Positions 45,070 to 54,649 are shown, numbered from the stretch's first letter. The stretch: 64,000 nt of DNA from an uncultured Bacteroidales bacterium (GCA_900319005.1 ONMV01000001.1:227489-291488); one strand, 5' to 3'. Translations and numbers: made by a program. The notes: generated from the sequence alone by a model not told the origin.

Positions 45070-46290
45070 ATGAGAAAATCAATTTTATCTTTATCGCTTT
45101 GCCTTTTTGGCACCATGATGATGACTGCGCAGGAAGTGGACAAAGCCGTAGTAACGGGTAATGCAGAAGCGGCTGCAAAAGCGGGCGCAGACTTGCAGAA
45201 AATAGAAGAAGGAGAGAAAGCTTGGAAGTTTGACGGAACGGTGGGTTTGAACGCTGCCGCTACCGGTTTGGTGAACTGGGCTGCCGGCGGTAAGAACAAC
45301 GTTAACGGCATTGCTTATGCGAAGCTTCATTTGCTGTATCATAAGGGTGGATTAGCTTGGGAGACCAATTTTGACACCGATTTCGGACTGACATGGATTG
45401 ATCAGGATGAGGATTCTTTCCAAAAATCCAGCGATAATATCAAACTCGCTACCAAGTTTGGTTGGGAGTTTAAGAAAAACTGGTATCTGACCGTGTTGGG
45501 TGGTTTCCAGAGTCAGTATGCTCCGGGTCGTAATTATAAAACGGGTTATAACAACCTGATCTCCAAATGGCTCGCTCCTTCATATACCGATATTTCTGTC
45601 GGTATTGACTACAAGTATAATTATAAAGGAGCGGATTTCTCGCTCTATATCTCTCCGATCGCGGGTCGTATCACAACGGCTTATATTGGTAATAGTTGGA
45701 ATGAGAGATATACGAAAGATGCATGGTTGGCAGGAGAGGTTGATGGTACTGCTCATGCTGAGGCTGATTGGAATGAAACCGTTTACCAGAGTTTGATGGA
45801 TAATAATAAGGATGTCCGCAGTGACCTGCAACGTTCGATAGGTACTACATATTATGGAGCTGACGGTATGGAGCATTATCGTAATTTCCGTGCCGAGTTC
45901 GGTTTCAGCCTCAAGGGTGCAATCGCTTATACCTATAAGGATTTCAAGTTAAGCACCACACTTGCCCTCTTTACTCCGTATCAGGGCAAAGGATTCAATG
46001 TGAAGGATGCATGGATGGCGGCTGCTCCGACCCGTACAGAGGCGGATTGGGATGCGCTACCAGCAGCAGATCGCTATTTTACCTATTCCAATAAGAATCG
46101 TTTCACAGGAATGTTCGATGTAGACTGGGATGTAGCGTTGAGCTATCAGTTCCTCAAATGTCTGCAAGTGACGCTGCAAACGAGCCTCAAATACTACCCG
46201 GGTACGCTCATTGCCAATAAAAATGGCGATGTGGCTGAGCGTTGCCAATTCAAGGGTGTAATTGGTATCGGTGTGGGATATAGCTTCTAA
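45070..46290 (+). CDS. DUF3078 outer-membrane beta-barrel protein
   Basis: A 406-residue protein with a signal peptide (LSLCLFGTMMMTAQE). The family mark VNWAAGGKNNVNGIAYAK follows; alternating hydrophobic strands with terminal aromatics run to the last residue (GVIGIGVGYSF), as expected for a barrel inserted by the BAM machine. Function unknown; single gene with its own promoter. Confidence 0.86.
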   Translation: MRKSILSLSLCLFGTMMMTAQEVDKAVVTGNAEAAAKAGADLQKIEEGEKAWKFDGTVGLNAAATGLVNWAAGGKNNVNGIAYAKLHLLYHKGGLAWETNFDTDFGLTWIDQDEDSFQKSSDNIKLATKFGWEFKKNWYLTVLGGFQSQYAPGRNYKTGYNNLISKWLAPSYTDISVGIDYKYNYKGADFSLYISPIAGRITTAYIGNSWNERYTKDAWLAGEVDGTAHAEADWNETVYQSLMDNNKDVRSDLQRSIGTTYYGADGMEHYRNFRAEFGFSLKGAIAYTYKDFKLSTTLALFTPYQGKGFNVKDAWMAAAPTRTEADWDALPAADRYFTYSNKNRFTGMFDVDWDVALSYQFLKCLQVTLQTSLKYYPGTLIANKNGDVAERCQFKGVIGIGVGYSF

Positions 46291-46322
46291 TTTGTACCTC
46301 ATACATTTATCCTTCTTACATA

Positions 46323-46598
46323 ATGCAGTCGCTTGACAATCTATCGCAAAATGTGCATCTCTTGTTGGACCGCTATGCGGCGTTACAACAGGAGAATGAG
46401 GCTTTGCGGGAGGATGTAGAGCGGCAGCGTCAGGAGTTGATCCGGACGCATAGCGAGTTGCTGCAAATCCAGCAGCAGAACCGACGTCTTGCTACTGCAA
46501 ATGCGCTCACGGCGACGGAGACAAGCGAAGAAGCTACGAAACGAATCAATGCCCTTATTGCGCAGGTCGATCGTGCGATAGCAGTATTGAAAAAGTAA
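46323..46598 (+). CDS. ZapB-like coiled-coil protein
   Basis: A 91-residue protein that is almost wholly a coiled coil (LQQENEALREDVERQRQELIRTHSELLQ). It lies 12 bases before zapA and shares its operon, which suggests a ZapB-like or cell-division accessory role. Sequence similarity alone does not prove this. Confidence 0.7.
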   Translation: MQSLDNLSQNVHLLLDRYAALQQENEALREDVERQRQELIRTHSELLQIQQQNRRLATANALTATETSEEATKRINALIAQVDRAIAVLKK

Positions 46599-46610
46599 AA
46601 TACGGCGTAT

Positions 46611-46901
46611 ATGGTAAATGACAAGCAGCATATCAATCTTCATCTGGATGCCCATACGGTAGGTCTCGATGTGCCGCGTGAACAGGAGCCTGACTATCGC
46701 AAAGCGGCGGAATTGCTCAACAGACGCTTTCAGTACTACCTCAAGTTGCGCCCCAACGCATCGGCGGAGCAACTTTGGATGTACACGGCGCTCGAAGTGG
46801 CAGTTGCTCTTCATTCCGATGCACGCGAAAAGAGCTTGGTGCCGGTGGAGAAGGAATTAAACAAACTAAATGCATTAATAATTGAAAAACTGAATCAATG
46901 A
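46611..46901 (+). CDS. zapA: Cell division protein ZapA
   Basis: A 96-residue ZapA. The N-terminal globular part ([20 protein letters not shown], then [15 protein letters not shown]) and a C-terminal helix ([18 protein letters not shown]) are typical. It bundles FtsZ filaments. It overlaps rny by four bases; the 6S RNA I expected in this spacer is absent. Confidence 0.88.
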   Translation: MVNDKQHINLHLDAHTVGLDVPREQEPDYRKAAELLNRRFQYYLKLRPNASAEQLWMYTALEVAVALHSDAREKSLVPVEKELNKLNALIIEKLNQ

Positions 46902-48430
46902 ACACAGCAATCTTACTAATTATCGCGGCAGTAGTCGGACTCCTGTTGGGAGCCGGTATCTACTACCTCATCTCTCGTTTTGCTGCTACCAACCTGCTCA
47001 AGAAAGCAGAGGAAGAAGCCGAGGTGATGAAAAAGAACAAGATTGTTGAGGCGAAAGAGAAATTCATTGCCCTGAAGTTAGAGCACGACAATACCGTTCG
47101 TGAGCAAGACAAACGTCTGCAGCAACAAGAGCAGCGTTTGAATCAGCGTGAACAACAGCTCAATCAGCGGCAAGGAGATATCCAACGCAGCCTCAACGAA
47201 GTGAATCAAAAAACGCAAGCGGTAGAGCAACGCCAACAAGCGCTGGACTATAAACAGCAGGAGGTCGAGAAACTCCACCAACAGGCGGAGAAACAGCTTG
47301 AGCAACTGAGTGGAATGTCTGCCGAGGAAGCGAAGAAACAACTCATCGAAGCCCTCAAGGACGAAGCCAAAACAGCTGCTATGTCCTATATCAACGAGAT
47401 CATGGACAATGCGCGTCTCGAGGCAAATAAAGAGGCGAAGAAAATTATTATCCAGACTATTCAGCGTGTTGCTTCTGAAACCGCAGCCGAGTCCACCGTT
47501 TCAGTCTTCCATATTGAGAATGACGAAGTGAAGGGTCGTATCATCGGTCGTGAGGGACGTAATATCCGTGCGCTCGAGGCGGCTACAGGTGTGGAAATCG
47601 TTGTGGACGACACCCCCGAAGCAATCACCCTTTCTGCTTTTGATCCCGTGCGCCGCGAGATAGCGCGCCTCTCGTTGCATCAACTTGTGCAAGATGGACG
47701 TATTCACCCCGCGCGCATCGAAGAGGTGGTAGCGAAAGTGACCAAGCAAGTGGAGGAAGAGATTATCGAAACGGGTAAGCGTACAACGATTGATCTGGGT
47801 ATTCATGGTCTCCATCCGGAATTGATTCGTCTGGTCGGAAAAATGAAATATCGTTCGTCTTATGGTCAGAACTTATTACAGCATAGTCGTGAAACAGCAA
47901 ACCTCTGCGCTGCGATGGCGGGTGAATTGGGCTTGAACGTCAAAGCGGCTAAGCGTGCCGGACTCCTTCATGATATCGGTAAAGTGGCAGATGATGATGT
48001 CGAACTGCCGCACGCAGAACTCGGTATGAAACTCTGCGAGAAATATGGAGAGAAACCCGATATCTGCAATGCTGTGGGTGCGCACCACGACGAATGTGAG
48101 ATGACTACTATCATTGCGCCTATCGTGCAAGCCTGCGATGCTATCTCCGGTGCCCGTCCGGGAGCACGTCGTGAGATCGTTGAGTCGTATGTGAAACGTC
48201 TTAACGACTTGGAGAATCTTGCTATGTCCTTCCCCGGTGTGGTGAAGACTTATGCCCTCCAAGCTGGACGTGAACTGCGTGTCATTGTGGGAGCGGATAA
48301 GATTTCCGATAAGGACACCGAACTCCTCTCCTTCGATCTTGCAAAACGTATCCAGGATGAGATGACCTATCCGGGGCAGGTCAAAGTGACTGTCATCCGC
48401 GAGGTGCGTGCTGTCAACGTCGCAAAATAA
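46898..48430 (+). CDS. rny: Ribonuclease Y
   Basis: A 510-residue membrane-anchored endoribonuclease starting mRNA decay. N-terminal membrane helix ([18 protein letters not shown]), a long Gln/Glu-rich coiled coil, KH domain ([21 protein letters not shown]) and HD domain ([25 protein letters not shown] with the HD pair). Full length. Confidence 0.96.
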   Translation: MNTAILLIIAAVVGLLLGAGIYYLISRFAATNLLKKAEEEAEVMKKNKIVEAKEKFIALKLEHDNTVREQDKRLQQQEQRLNQREQQLNQRQGDIQRSLNEVNQKTQAVEQRQQALDYKQQEVEKLHQQAEKQLEQLSGMSAEEAKKQLIEALKDEAKTAAMSYINEIMDNARLEANKEAKKIIIQTIQRVASETAAESTVSVFHIENDEVKGRIIGREGRNIRALEAATGVEIVVDDTPEAITLSAFDPVRREIARLSLHQLVQDGRIHPARIEEVVAKVTKQVEEEIIETGKRTTIDLGIHGLHPELIRLVGKMKYRSSYGQNLLQHSRETANLCAAMAGELGLNVKAAKRAGLLHDIGKVADDDVELPHAELGMKLCEKYGEKPDICNAVGAHHDECEMTTIIAPIVQACDAISGARPGARREIVESYVKRLNDLENLAMSFPGVVKTYALQAGRELRVIVGADKISDKDTELLSFDLAKRIQDEMTYPGQVKVTVIREVRAVNVAK

Positions 48431-48449
48431 TCAGCCAATCTTGGCTGAT
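48430..48449. repeat. Palindrome with CCAATCTTGG core
   Basis: ATCAGCCAA and TTGGCTGAT pair around TC. The same core with different outer bases occurs at 56762. Confidence 0.7.
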
Positions 48450-48452
48450 ACG

Positions 48453-48487
48453 CAAAGGACTTCTGCCTCACAGGTAGAAGTCCTTTG
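48453..48487. terminator. Convergent terminator between rny and trmN6
   Basis: CAAAGGACTTCT pairs with AGAAGTCCTTTG (12 bp). It overlaps the end of the minus-strand methyltransferase gene. Confidence 0.75.
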
Positions 48488-49169
48488 TTAATTCCTGGTA
48501 TTCCGCCGATCGTCCGCCTGTCTCGTTTTCGAGAATCAGAGAATCGGTCGTGATCTCGTAACCTTGTGATTTCGTAATCTCGAAAAGAAGCAACACTCTT
48601 CTTGCCGGTTTAGACACCTTACTATATACGCGCGTAGCGCGCGCGAGAGACAAGCCCTCCCCTGCTGCCATTTGCCGTATCTCGTCCTCCGCTTCTGCGG
48701 GCAGAATAAGCGCTAATTGACCGCCCTCTTTCAATAACCGCGCGCTGTGTCTCATTAGCTCCTCATAACTCAGAGTATCAGTATGCCGCGCCGTCTGACG
48801 ACCTTTGTCGGGATTCTTTAAACTGTTTTGAAAATAGGGTGGGTTAGATACAATCAGGTCGTACGTACTGTGCCATTCTTGCAGACTGGAGACAAATGCT
48901 TTTACGCCATTCTCTCTCGCTTGTTCCACAGCCGCTACGTCAATATCAATCCCCTCTACTTCAGCCTCAGGAAACCGCTGCATCAACATTCGCGCAATAA
49001 GTCCGGAACCTGTGCCGATATCGAGAATCCTTATTCCCCTCCCTTGCGGGGAGGGATAGGATGGAGTTGTTGCCCAACATCCTAACAACACACCGTCCGT
49101 CCCAACTTTCATCGCGCAATGATCATGACGGATGTAAAACTGCTTAAACTGAAAACCTTCCGATGCCAC
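48468..49169 (-). CDS. trmN6: tRNA1(Val) (adenine(37)-N6)-methyltransferase-like
   Basis: A class I methyltransferase of about 233 residues. FQFKQFYIRHDHCAMKVGTDG is the usual TrmN6 start; SAM motif ILDIGTGSGLIARML and the N6-adenine motif SNPPYFQ are clear. It modifies A37 of tRNA-Val. An in-frame palindrome gives SYPSPQGRG just before the SAM motif. Two starts are possible: TTG 49193, overlapping the previous stop as TTGA, or GTG 49169 used here because residues before it come from a heptamer array. Confidence 0.86.
   Translation of the reverse strand: MASEGFQFKQFYIRHDHCAMKVGTDGVLLGCWATTPSYPSPQGRGIRILDIGTGSGLIARMLMQRFPEAEVEGIDIDVAAVEQARENGVKAFVSSLQEWHSTYDLIVSNPPYFQNSLKNPDKGRQTARHTDTLSYEELMRHSARLLKEGGQLALILPAEAEDEIRQMAAGEGLSLARATRVYSKVSKPARRVLLLFEITKSQGYEITTDSLILENETGGRSAEYQELTKDFYL
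49037..49055. repeat. C-rich/G-rich palindrome inside trmN6
   Basis: CCCTCCCT and GGGGAGGG; in frame it encodes SYPSPQGRG before the SAM motif. Confidence 0.7.
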
Positions 49170-49180
49170 CTGATTATTAC

Positions 49181-49215
49181 TATCAATTATCAATTGTCAA
49201 TTCTCAATTCACAAT
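49181..49215. repeat. Five TATCAAT/TCTCAAT heptamers at ArsG-like/trmN6 junction
   Basis: TATCAAT, TATCAAT, TGTCAAT, TCTCAAT, TCACAAT. It encodes the C-terminal ELRIDN of the permease and the first residues of the trmN6 frame. Confidence 0.82.
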
Positions 49216-49918
49216 GGTTGCATCCATTGTGATTGTGCTCGTGGTATTCAATCACGCAATGAATCGTCAGATACACGCCTAACACAAGGAACAGCACTGC
49301 GCATATATGGCGGAACCATTTTTCGAACGCTCCCATCTTGCTGGTGAGGTTTCCTATGTTCACTGCGCTGTAACTTACCAGCCATGCAATCAGCATAATA
49401 GGAACGCCCGTTCCCAAACCGAATACCATCGGCATAATCCAACTCCATGTGTTCGGAAGTGTCAGCATGATATCAATCATCGTCAGGAAATAAACCAATC
49501 GGTGCGGGCAGAAAGCAATCGCGAAGAAAATGCCCAAAATAAACGACCAAAGCCAACTCTCCTTGCTGTCCGTCTCTTTCAACCACTTGCTGATACCGTG
49601 ATCATGTTTGTGATGATGATGACCGCTATAAAGCAGCACTACGCCGCAAACTAACATGAATCCGGCGAGGATCGGTTCACCGTAATGACCCAGCACGTGC
49701 TGGATACCCTCTGTTTGTGCGCCCATCAAAAACGGAATACTCAGCAGAACGTAGGTCGCTAACTTACCTAAAACGAACATCAACCCGTTGGTCAGCACCA
49801 ACCGTTTGTTGTTGATCTCTTTATCAATATATCCGATCGCTGTGATACTTGTCATGAGTGTGCACGGATCGAGGATTGTAAGCAATCCAAGCAGCAAAGC
49901 AGTAAAAATTTGTACCAT
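49190..49918 (-). CDS. ArsG/DsbD-like membrane permease
   Basis: A 242-residue membrane protein with six helices. LTILDPCTLMTSITAIGYID is the DsbD-like CxxT-type motif found in the ArsG (aromatic arsenical efflux) group; AIAFCPHRLVYF is the partner half. A cytoplasmic loop is very His-rich (YSGHHHHKHDHG), and the C-terminus has HEHNHNGCNHC, which suggests metal binding. The substrate could be a thiol reductant, metal or arsenical. The start at 49918 lies just after its promoter. Confidence 0.8.
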   Translation of the reverse strand: MVQIFTALLLGLLTILDPCTLMTSITAIGYIDKEINNKRLVLTNGLMFVLGKLATYVLLSIPFLMGAQTEGIQHVLGHYGEPILAGFMLVCGVVLLYSGHHHHKHDHGISKWLKETDSKESWLWSFILGIFFAIAFCPHRLVYFLTMIDIMLTLPNTWSWIMPMVFGLGTGVPIMLIAWLVSYSAVNIGNLTSKMGAFEKWFRHICAVLFLVLGVYLTIHCVIEYHEHNHNGCNHCELRIDN

Positions 49919-49941
49919 TTTGTTATTTTTTTTAAAAAAAG

Positions 49942-49973
49942 TTTGCAAAGGTACGAAATTTGTTGTAATTTTG
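49942..49973 (+). promoter_or_regulatory. Promoter for the NtrY-like kinase
   Basis: TTTG at 49942-49945 and TAATTTTG at 49966-49973, 20-base gap. The minus-strand -7 box lies inside this gap. Confidence 0.8.
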
Positions 49974-49977
49974 CAAG
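49946..49977 (-). promoter_or_regulatory. Promoter for the ArsG/DsbD-like permease
   Basis: On the minus strand CTTG (49977-49974), 20 bases, TACCTTTG (49953-49946). It interlocks with the plus-strand promoter. Confidence 0.8.
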
Positions 49978-49982
49978 CGAAA

Positions 49983-51968
49983 ATGAAAAATATACAAAAA
50001 ATAGTGCATTTTATGCTCCTTGTAGGCGTACTGACGCTCTTTTCTGCGTGTCATTCGGCTTCTTCGGAGCAGATTTGGCAGGAGAAGGCGGAAGAGCAGA
50101 CGGCGTTGCTTTGCAATGCCTTGGAGAATAACGCCTCGATGGACTCGATCCGTACCATCGCCGAACAGAACGAGCAGATCCTTTTTTATGTCTTTGACGC
50201 CCGCCAATTGGTCTATTGGTCTTCTAACCGGATTGCCTCCGATGCGGTGTACCTTACCGTTTATGACACATGGCGAGACATGAATTTCTCGAATGCCCGT
50301 GCTAAAATACGGTGGACAAAAGCTGGCATCTATAATGTGCTGACGGTCATCCCCTTGGAATATACCAAACTCGATGATTATACGGATATATCTTCTGTGG
50401 CATCGCAGACTTTCTCTTTCCGCGAACTGCTTGCGTATGACAAGAAACCCTATACCGCTTCGCGTTTCTATTTTATCTTGTGCCATGTTCTCTTCGGTTT
50501 GGTTATTTTGCTTGGTATTTTGGGGCTTATTCGAAACCATGGTATCCGGAATATGCGTCTCTCTACGCGGATCATGTATATCATCCTCACCCCCGTGTTG
50601 GCGGTGTTCATATATATCTTTTTCATGTCCATCGGTTATGTTCATCGCAATTATGAGCAGCACCAACGGCATGATCTGCAAGTCCGCTCCGAATATATCC
50701 AGTCCTATCTCCGTTCCCTCTATTATTGGGATGTGACCCTCTCGTCGGCGCAAGCTCCCGGTTTGGCGGTTGACTTGCATGATTTGGGCTATGATATGAA
50801 CCAGGATATCCATGTTTATTCTCTTTCCGGCGAACTGATTGCCTCTTCTTCACCGGCGCTGTTCGATAGCGGTATCCTCTCGCGTCGCATGGCGCCGGAG
50901 GCCCTTTTTACGGACCGTCATGCCCTCATTTGTTACGAGCAGATAGCCGCGCAGCCCTATCTCGTTTCGTATATCCCCTTCCATAACGGCTCTTTCGTCA
51001 CGATTGGTTATATAGCCGTTCCCTCTTTCTTGAGCGAACAGACCCGGAATGAACAAGTGGACGCACTCCTCGTACGCCTTCTTCCGCCTTATATGATTGT
51101 GCTCGTCTTGGCGCTCTTCTTCGCTTTTGGAGCGGCTAAAAGCATGACAGCCCCCATCTCTATGCTTACCGATAAAATGAGGCGGTTTGAGATAGGTGGT
51201 GCCGATAATCACATCAATTATCCCTATCATGACGAACTCGGAGCACTCGTTGAACGCTATAATATTCTTGTGGATAGGGTGGAGGAATCGGCTGAAAAAC
51301 TGGCAAATGCAGAGCGTGAGGGGGCTTGGCGGACGATGGCAAGGCAGATTGCCCATGAGATCAACAACCCGCTTACCCCGATGAAACTGTCCGTCCAGAA
51401 ACTGCAACTCAAGCGCGGGACTGACCAGTTTGACGCTTATTTTGACAAGACCACCAAGATGCTGATATCCGAGATTGACAACCTCGCCCATATAGCGCAG
51501 TCTTTCTCTGCTTTTGCCAAACAACCCGAGGTGGTCACCACCGAAGTGGACATTGCTGAGAAACTGTCTAATGTCATTACCCTCCAGCGGGCCAACGACG
51601 AGCAGATACCTATCCGTTACGTTGGAGCGGACTCCGGCGTCATGGCGCTCGCGGACCAGGAGCAGATTTCCCAAGTCTTTGTGAACATCATCCGAAATGC
51701 ACTTCAGGCATCCCCTACGGACATCATCGTTGTTCTCAATGCCGCTCATTCGGATCGTGAAATACAAATCTCCATCTCAGATGACGGTACCGGCATACCG
51801 GCGGATATTCAACCCTCTATCTTCCGGCCGAACTTCACTACCAAATCCAACGGAAACGGACTCGGGTTGGCAATTTCCAAACATATAGTGGAGGGATCTG
51901 GGGGACATATTTCATTTGAAACTTCCGAAAAAGGTACCACTTTTTATGTTTATTTGAGAAAAAAATAG
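49983..51968 (+). CDS. NtrY-like sensor histidine kinase
   Basis: A 662-residue membrane kinase. It begins with a lipobox-like segment (VLTLFSACHSA), then two membrane helices about 150-210, an extracytoplasmic region of about 190 residues, a third helix (YMIVLVLALFFAFGAA), a HAMP-like linker, the H-box TMARQIAHEINNPLTPMKLS (His about 458), and an ATPase domain (DDGTGIPADIQPS, GNGLGLAISKHIV). It most resembles NtrY, which partners a sigma-54 activator. No response regulator is adjacent. Confidence 0.9.
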   Translation: MKNIQKIVHFMLLVGVLTLFSACHSASSEQIWQEKAEEQTALLCNALENNASMDSIRTIAEQNEQILFYVFDARQLVYWSSNRIASDAVYLTVYDTWRDMNFSNARAKIRWTKAGIYNVLTVIPLEYTKLDDYTDISSVASQTFSFRELLAYDKKPYTASRFYFILCHVLFGLVILLGILGLIRNHGIRNMRLSTRIMYIILTPVLAVFIYIFFMSIGYVHRNYEQHQRHDLQVRSEYIQSYLRSLYYWDVTLSSAQAPGLAVDLHDLGYDMNQDIHVYSLSGELIASSSPALFDSGILSRRMAPEALFTDRHALICYEQIAAQPYLVSYIPFHNGSFVTIGYIAVPSFLSEQTRNEQVDALLVRLLPPYMIVLVLALFFAFGAAKSMTAPISMLTDKMRRFEIGGADNHINYPYHDELGALVERYNILVDRVEESAEKLANAEREGAWRTMARQIAHEINNPLTPMKLSVQKLQLKRGTDQFDAYFDKTTKMLISEIDNLAHIAQSFSAFAKQPEVVTTEVDIAEKLSNVITLQRANDEQIPIRYVGADSGVMALADQEQISQVFVNIIRNALQASPTDIIVVLNAAHSDREIQISISDDGTGIPADIQPSIFRPNFTTKSNGNGLGLAISKHIVEGSGGHISFETSEKGTTFYVYLRKK

Positions 51969-51986
51969 ATAAAAGTGGCATACACT

Positions 51987-52018
51987 ATTGTGTATGTCAT
52001 TTTTTTTGTGTAACTTTG
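51987..52018 (+). promoter_or_regulatory. Promoter for gdhA
   Basis: ATTG at 51987-51990 followed by a TGTATGTC block, and TAACTTTG at 52011-52018, 20-base gap. Confidence 0.8.
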
Positions 52019-52052
52019 CAGTCGCTAAGACAAATCCATAAAACACACTATA

Positions 52053-53396
52053 ATGAAAGTACAATCTATCATGCAGCAACTTGCTGCGAAGCATCCGGGC
52101 GAGGCAGAGTATCTGCAGGCCGTTCAAGAGGTTCTCGAATCTATTGAAGAGGTGTATAACCAGCACCCCGAGTTTGAACAAGCGAAGATCGTGGAGCGTA
52201 TGGTCGAGCCTGACCGTATCTTCACTTTCCGTGTCACTTGGATTGATGACCAGGGAGAAGTCCAGACGAACCTTGGTTACCGTGTTCAGTTCAACAGCGC
52301 CATCGGCCCGTACAAAGGCGGACTGCGTTTCCATCGCGCTGTGACGCCCTCAATGCTGAAGTTCCTGGGCTTTGAGCAGACTTTCAAAAATGCGCTGACG
52401 ACCCTGCCTATGGGAGGTGCTAAAGGTGGCTCGGACTTTGATCCGGTCGGCAAATCAGACGCAGAGATCATGCGTTTCTGTCAGGCGTTCATGCTTGAAT
52501 TGTGGCGTTGCATAGGTCCCGATCAGGATATCCCTGCCGGTGACGTCGGCGTCGGTGGGCGCGAGATCGGTTTCCTCAATGGAATGTACCAGAAACTCGC
52601 GCGCGAATATCATACAGGTGTCCTTACCGGAAAAGGTATGACTTGGGGCGGCTCGATCCTCCGTCCGGAAGCTACCGGTTTCGGTGCTCTCTATTTCACC
52701 CAGCATCTTCTCCATACGGCGGGCAAAGATATCAAAGGCAAGAAAGTAGCGCTCTCCGGCTTCGGAAACGTAGCTTGGGGCGCAGCGAAAAAAGCCGTTG
52801 AACTCGGCGCCAAAGTAGTGGCAATCTCCGGTCCGGACGGAGTAGTGGCTATCCCGAATGGTATCACGCCGGAAATGATTGATTACATGTTGGTTATGCG
52901 CGCGTCGAACCGTAATAAGGTGCAAGATATGGCGGATAAATTCCCGTCCCTCTGCTCCTTCACCGCTGGTAAGAAAGCTTGGTCTGTGCCTTGCGACATT
53001 GCTCTGCCTTGTGCTTTCCAGAACGAACTCTCCGAAGACGACGCGAAGGAACTCAAAGCCAACGGTTGCTGGTGTTGTTGCGAAGTGTCGAATATGGGCT
53101 GCCAGCCGGGTGCGATCCATTTCTTCCAACATAACGGCATCCTCTTTGCTCCAGGCAAGGCTGTCAACGCGGGTGGTGTAGCTACTTCCGGTCTCGAAAT
53201 GACACAGAACGCAGAGCACCTCTCTTGGAAAGCCGAAGAGGTTGATGAGCGTCTCCATCATATCATGGAGTCTATCCATGAGCAGTGTGTCCGTTATGGC
53301 ACACAGCCGGATGGCACAATCGACTACGTCAAGGGCGCTAACATCGCCGGCTTCATGAAGGTTGCGACAGCTATGCTTGAACAGGGCATCATCTGA
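52053..53396 (+). CDS. gdhA: NADP-type glutamate dehydrogenase
   Basis: A 447-residue hexameric dehydrogenase making glutamate from 2-oxoglutarate and ammonia. GPYKGGLRFH and TLPMGGAKGGSDFDP include the catalytic lysines; the Rossmann loop is LSGFGNVAWGAAKKA. A cluster CWCCCEVSNMG and NAGGVATSGLEM is typical of the class. It has its own promoter; the next two genes handle threonine. Confidence 0.96.
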   Translation: MKVQSIMQQLAAKHPGEAEYLQAVQEVLESIEEVYNQHPEFEQAKIVERMVEPDRIFTFRVTWIDDQGEVQTNLGYRVQFNSAIGPYKGGLRFHRAVTPSMLKFLGFEQTFKNALTTLPMGGAKGGSDFDPVGKSDAEIMRFCQAFMLELWRCIGPDQDIPAGDVGVGGREIGFLNGMYQKLAREYHTGVLTGKGMTWGGSILRPEATGFGALYFTQHLLHTAGKDIKGKKVALSGFGNVAWGAAKKAVELGAKVVAISGPDGVVAIPNGITPEMIDYMLVMRASNRNKVQDMADKFPSLCSFTAGKKAWSVPCDIALPCAFQNELSEDDAKELKANGCWCCCEVSNMGCQPGAIHFFQHNGILFAPGKAVNAGGVATSGLEMTQNAEHLSWKAEEVDERLHHIMESIHEQCVRYGTQPDGTIDYVKGANIAGFMKVATAMLEQGII

Positions 53397-53400
53397 ATGC

Positions 53401-53457
53401 AAAATGGTTCAATGACCAAATAAATGAACAAATGGTAAATGACCAAATGGTAAATTA
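53401..53457. repeat. AAATGGT/AAATGACC array before kbl
   Basis: About seven units of 7-8 bases fill the gdhA-kbl spacer. The copy at 55810 is almost the same sequence. Confidence 0.75.
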
Positions 53458-53461
53458 GTTT

Positions 53462-54649
53462 ATGTATCAAGACTTTCAACAACACCTGCAAAAAACGCTG
53501 AATGAGATCCGCGAAGCAGGTCTCTATAAGAACGAGCGGGTGATCATCACCCCGCAGTCATCGGGTATCGCGGTCGAAGGTGGTCAACAAGTGATCAATT
53601 TCTGCGCGAATAACTACCTCGGCCTCGCCGACAACCCCGAACTCATTCAGGCGGCAAAGGACCGCATGGATGAACGTGGTTACGGTATGGCGTCTGTACG
53701 TTTCATCTGCGGAACCCAAGACACCCATAAACAACTTGAGCGTGTCATCTCGGATTTCTTCGGAACGGAAGATACCATCCTCTATGCCGCATGTTTTGAC
53801 GCGAACGGAGGACTCTTCGAACCGCTCTTAACCGAAGAAGATGCTATCATCTCCGACGCCCTCAACCATGCGTCCATCATAGACGGCGTCCGTCTCTGCA
53901 AAGCCGTGCGTTACCGCTACGCCAACGGCGATATGGCGGACCTCGAGGAGCAACTCAAGAAAGCACAAGCACAGCGTTTCCGTATCATCGCTACCGATGG
54001 TGTCTTCTCTATGGACGGTAATGTCTGCCCCCTGGATAAGATCTACGAACTCGCACAGAAATACAACGCCCTCGTCATGGTGGACGAATCGCACTCTGCC
54101 GGAGTTGTCGGTAAGACCGGACACGGTGTGACCGAGCTCTATAACATGCGCGGTAAGATTGAGATCATCACCGGCACGCTCGGTAAAGCCTTCGGCGGTT
54201 CGGTCGGCGGTTTCACAACGGGTAAGAAAGAGATCATCGACCTCCTGCGTCAACGTAGCCGTCCTTATCTCTTCTCGAACTCTATCCCCCCGATGATAGC
54301 GGCCGCAGGTATCAAGACCTTCGAGATCCTCACGCGCTCCAACGAACTGCAAGACCGGCTCCACGAGAACACGGCTTACTTCATCGATCGCATGAAAGCC
54401 GCTGGCTTCGACATCAAACCTACGCAGTCTGCTATCTGTGCAGTCATGCTCTACGATGCCGTTCTCAGCCAGACTTTTGCCGCTGCCCTCCAGAAAGAAG
54501 GCATCTACGTCACCGGCTTCTATTATCCCGTCGTTCCCAAAGGTCAAGCGCGTATCCGCGTACAGGTTTCTGCTGCGCACACACGCGAACAATTGGATAA
54601 ATGCATCGCCGCCTTTACCAAAATCGGCAAAGAACTCAGCGTGTTGTAA
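53462..54649 (+). CDS. kbl: Glycine C-acetyltransferase (2-amino-3-ketobutyrate CoA ligase)
   Basis: A 395-residue PLP enzyme. FCANNYLGLADNPEL, FICGTQDTHKQLE, VDESHSAGVVG (cofactor Asp/His) and the Lys in TGTLGKAFGGSVGG are clear. It splits 2-amino-3-ketobutyrate to glycine and acetyl-CoA, following Tdh. The two genes form a threonine-degrading pair although a repeat-filled 134-base spacer separates them. Confidence 0.95.
   Translation: MYQDFQQHLQKTLNEIREAGLYKNERVIITPQSSGIAVEGGQQVINFCANNYLGLADNPELIQAAKDRMDERGYGMASVRFICGTQDTHKQLERVISDFFGTEDTILYAACFDANGGLFEPLLTEEDAIISDALNHASIIDGVRLCKAVRYRYANGDMADLEEQLKKAQAQRFRIIATDGVFSMDGNVCPLDKIYELAQKYNALVMVDESHSAGVVGKTGHGVTELYNMRGKIEIITGTLGKAFGGSVGGFTTGKKEIIDLLRQRSRPYLFSNSIPPMIAAAGIKTFEILTRSNELQDRLHENTAYFIDRMKAAGFDIKPTQSAICAVMLYDAVLSQTFAAALQKEGIYVTGFYYPVVPKGQARIRVQVSAAHTREQLDKCIAAFTKIGKELSVL

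Noticed and set aside
46898-46901. 6S RNA between zapA and rny
   Set aside because: The two genes overlap by four bases, so there is no room for an RNA gene.
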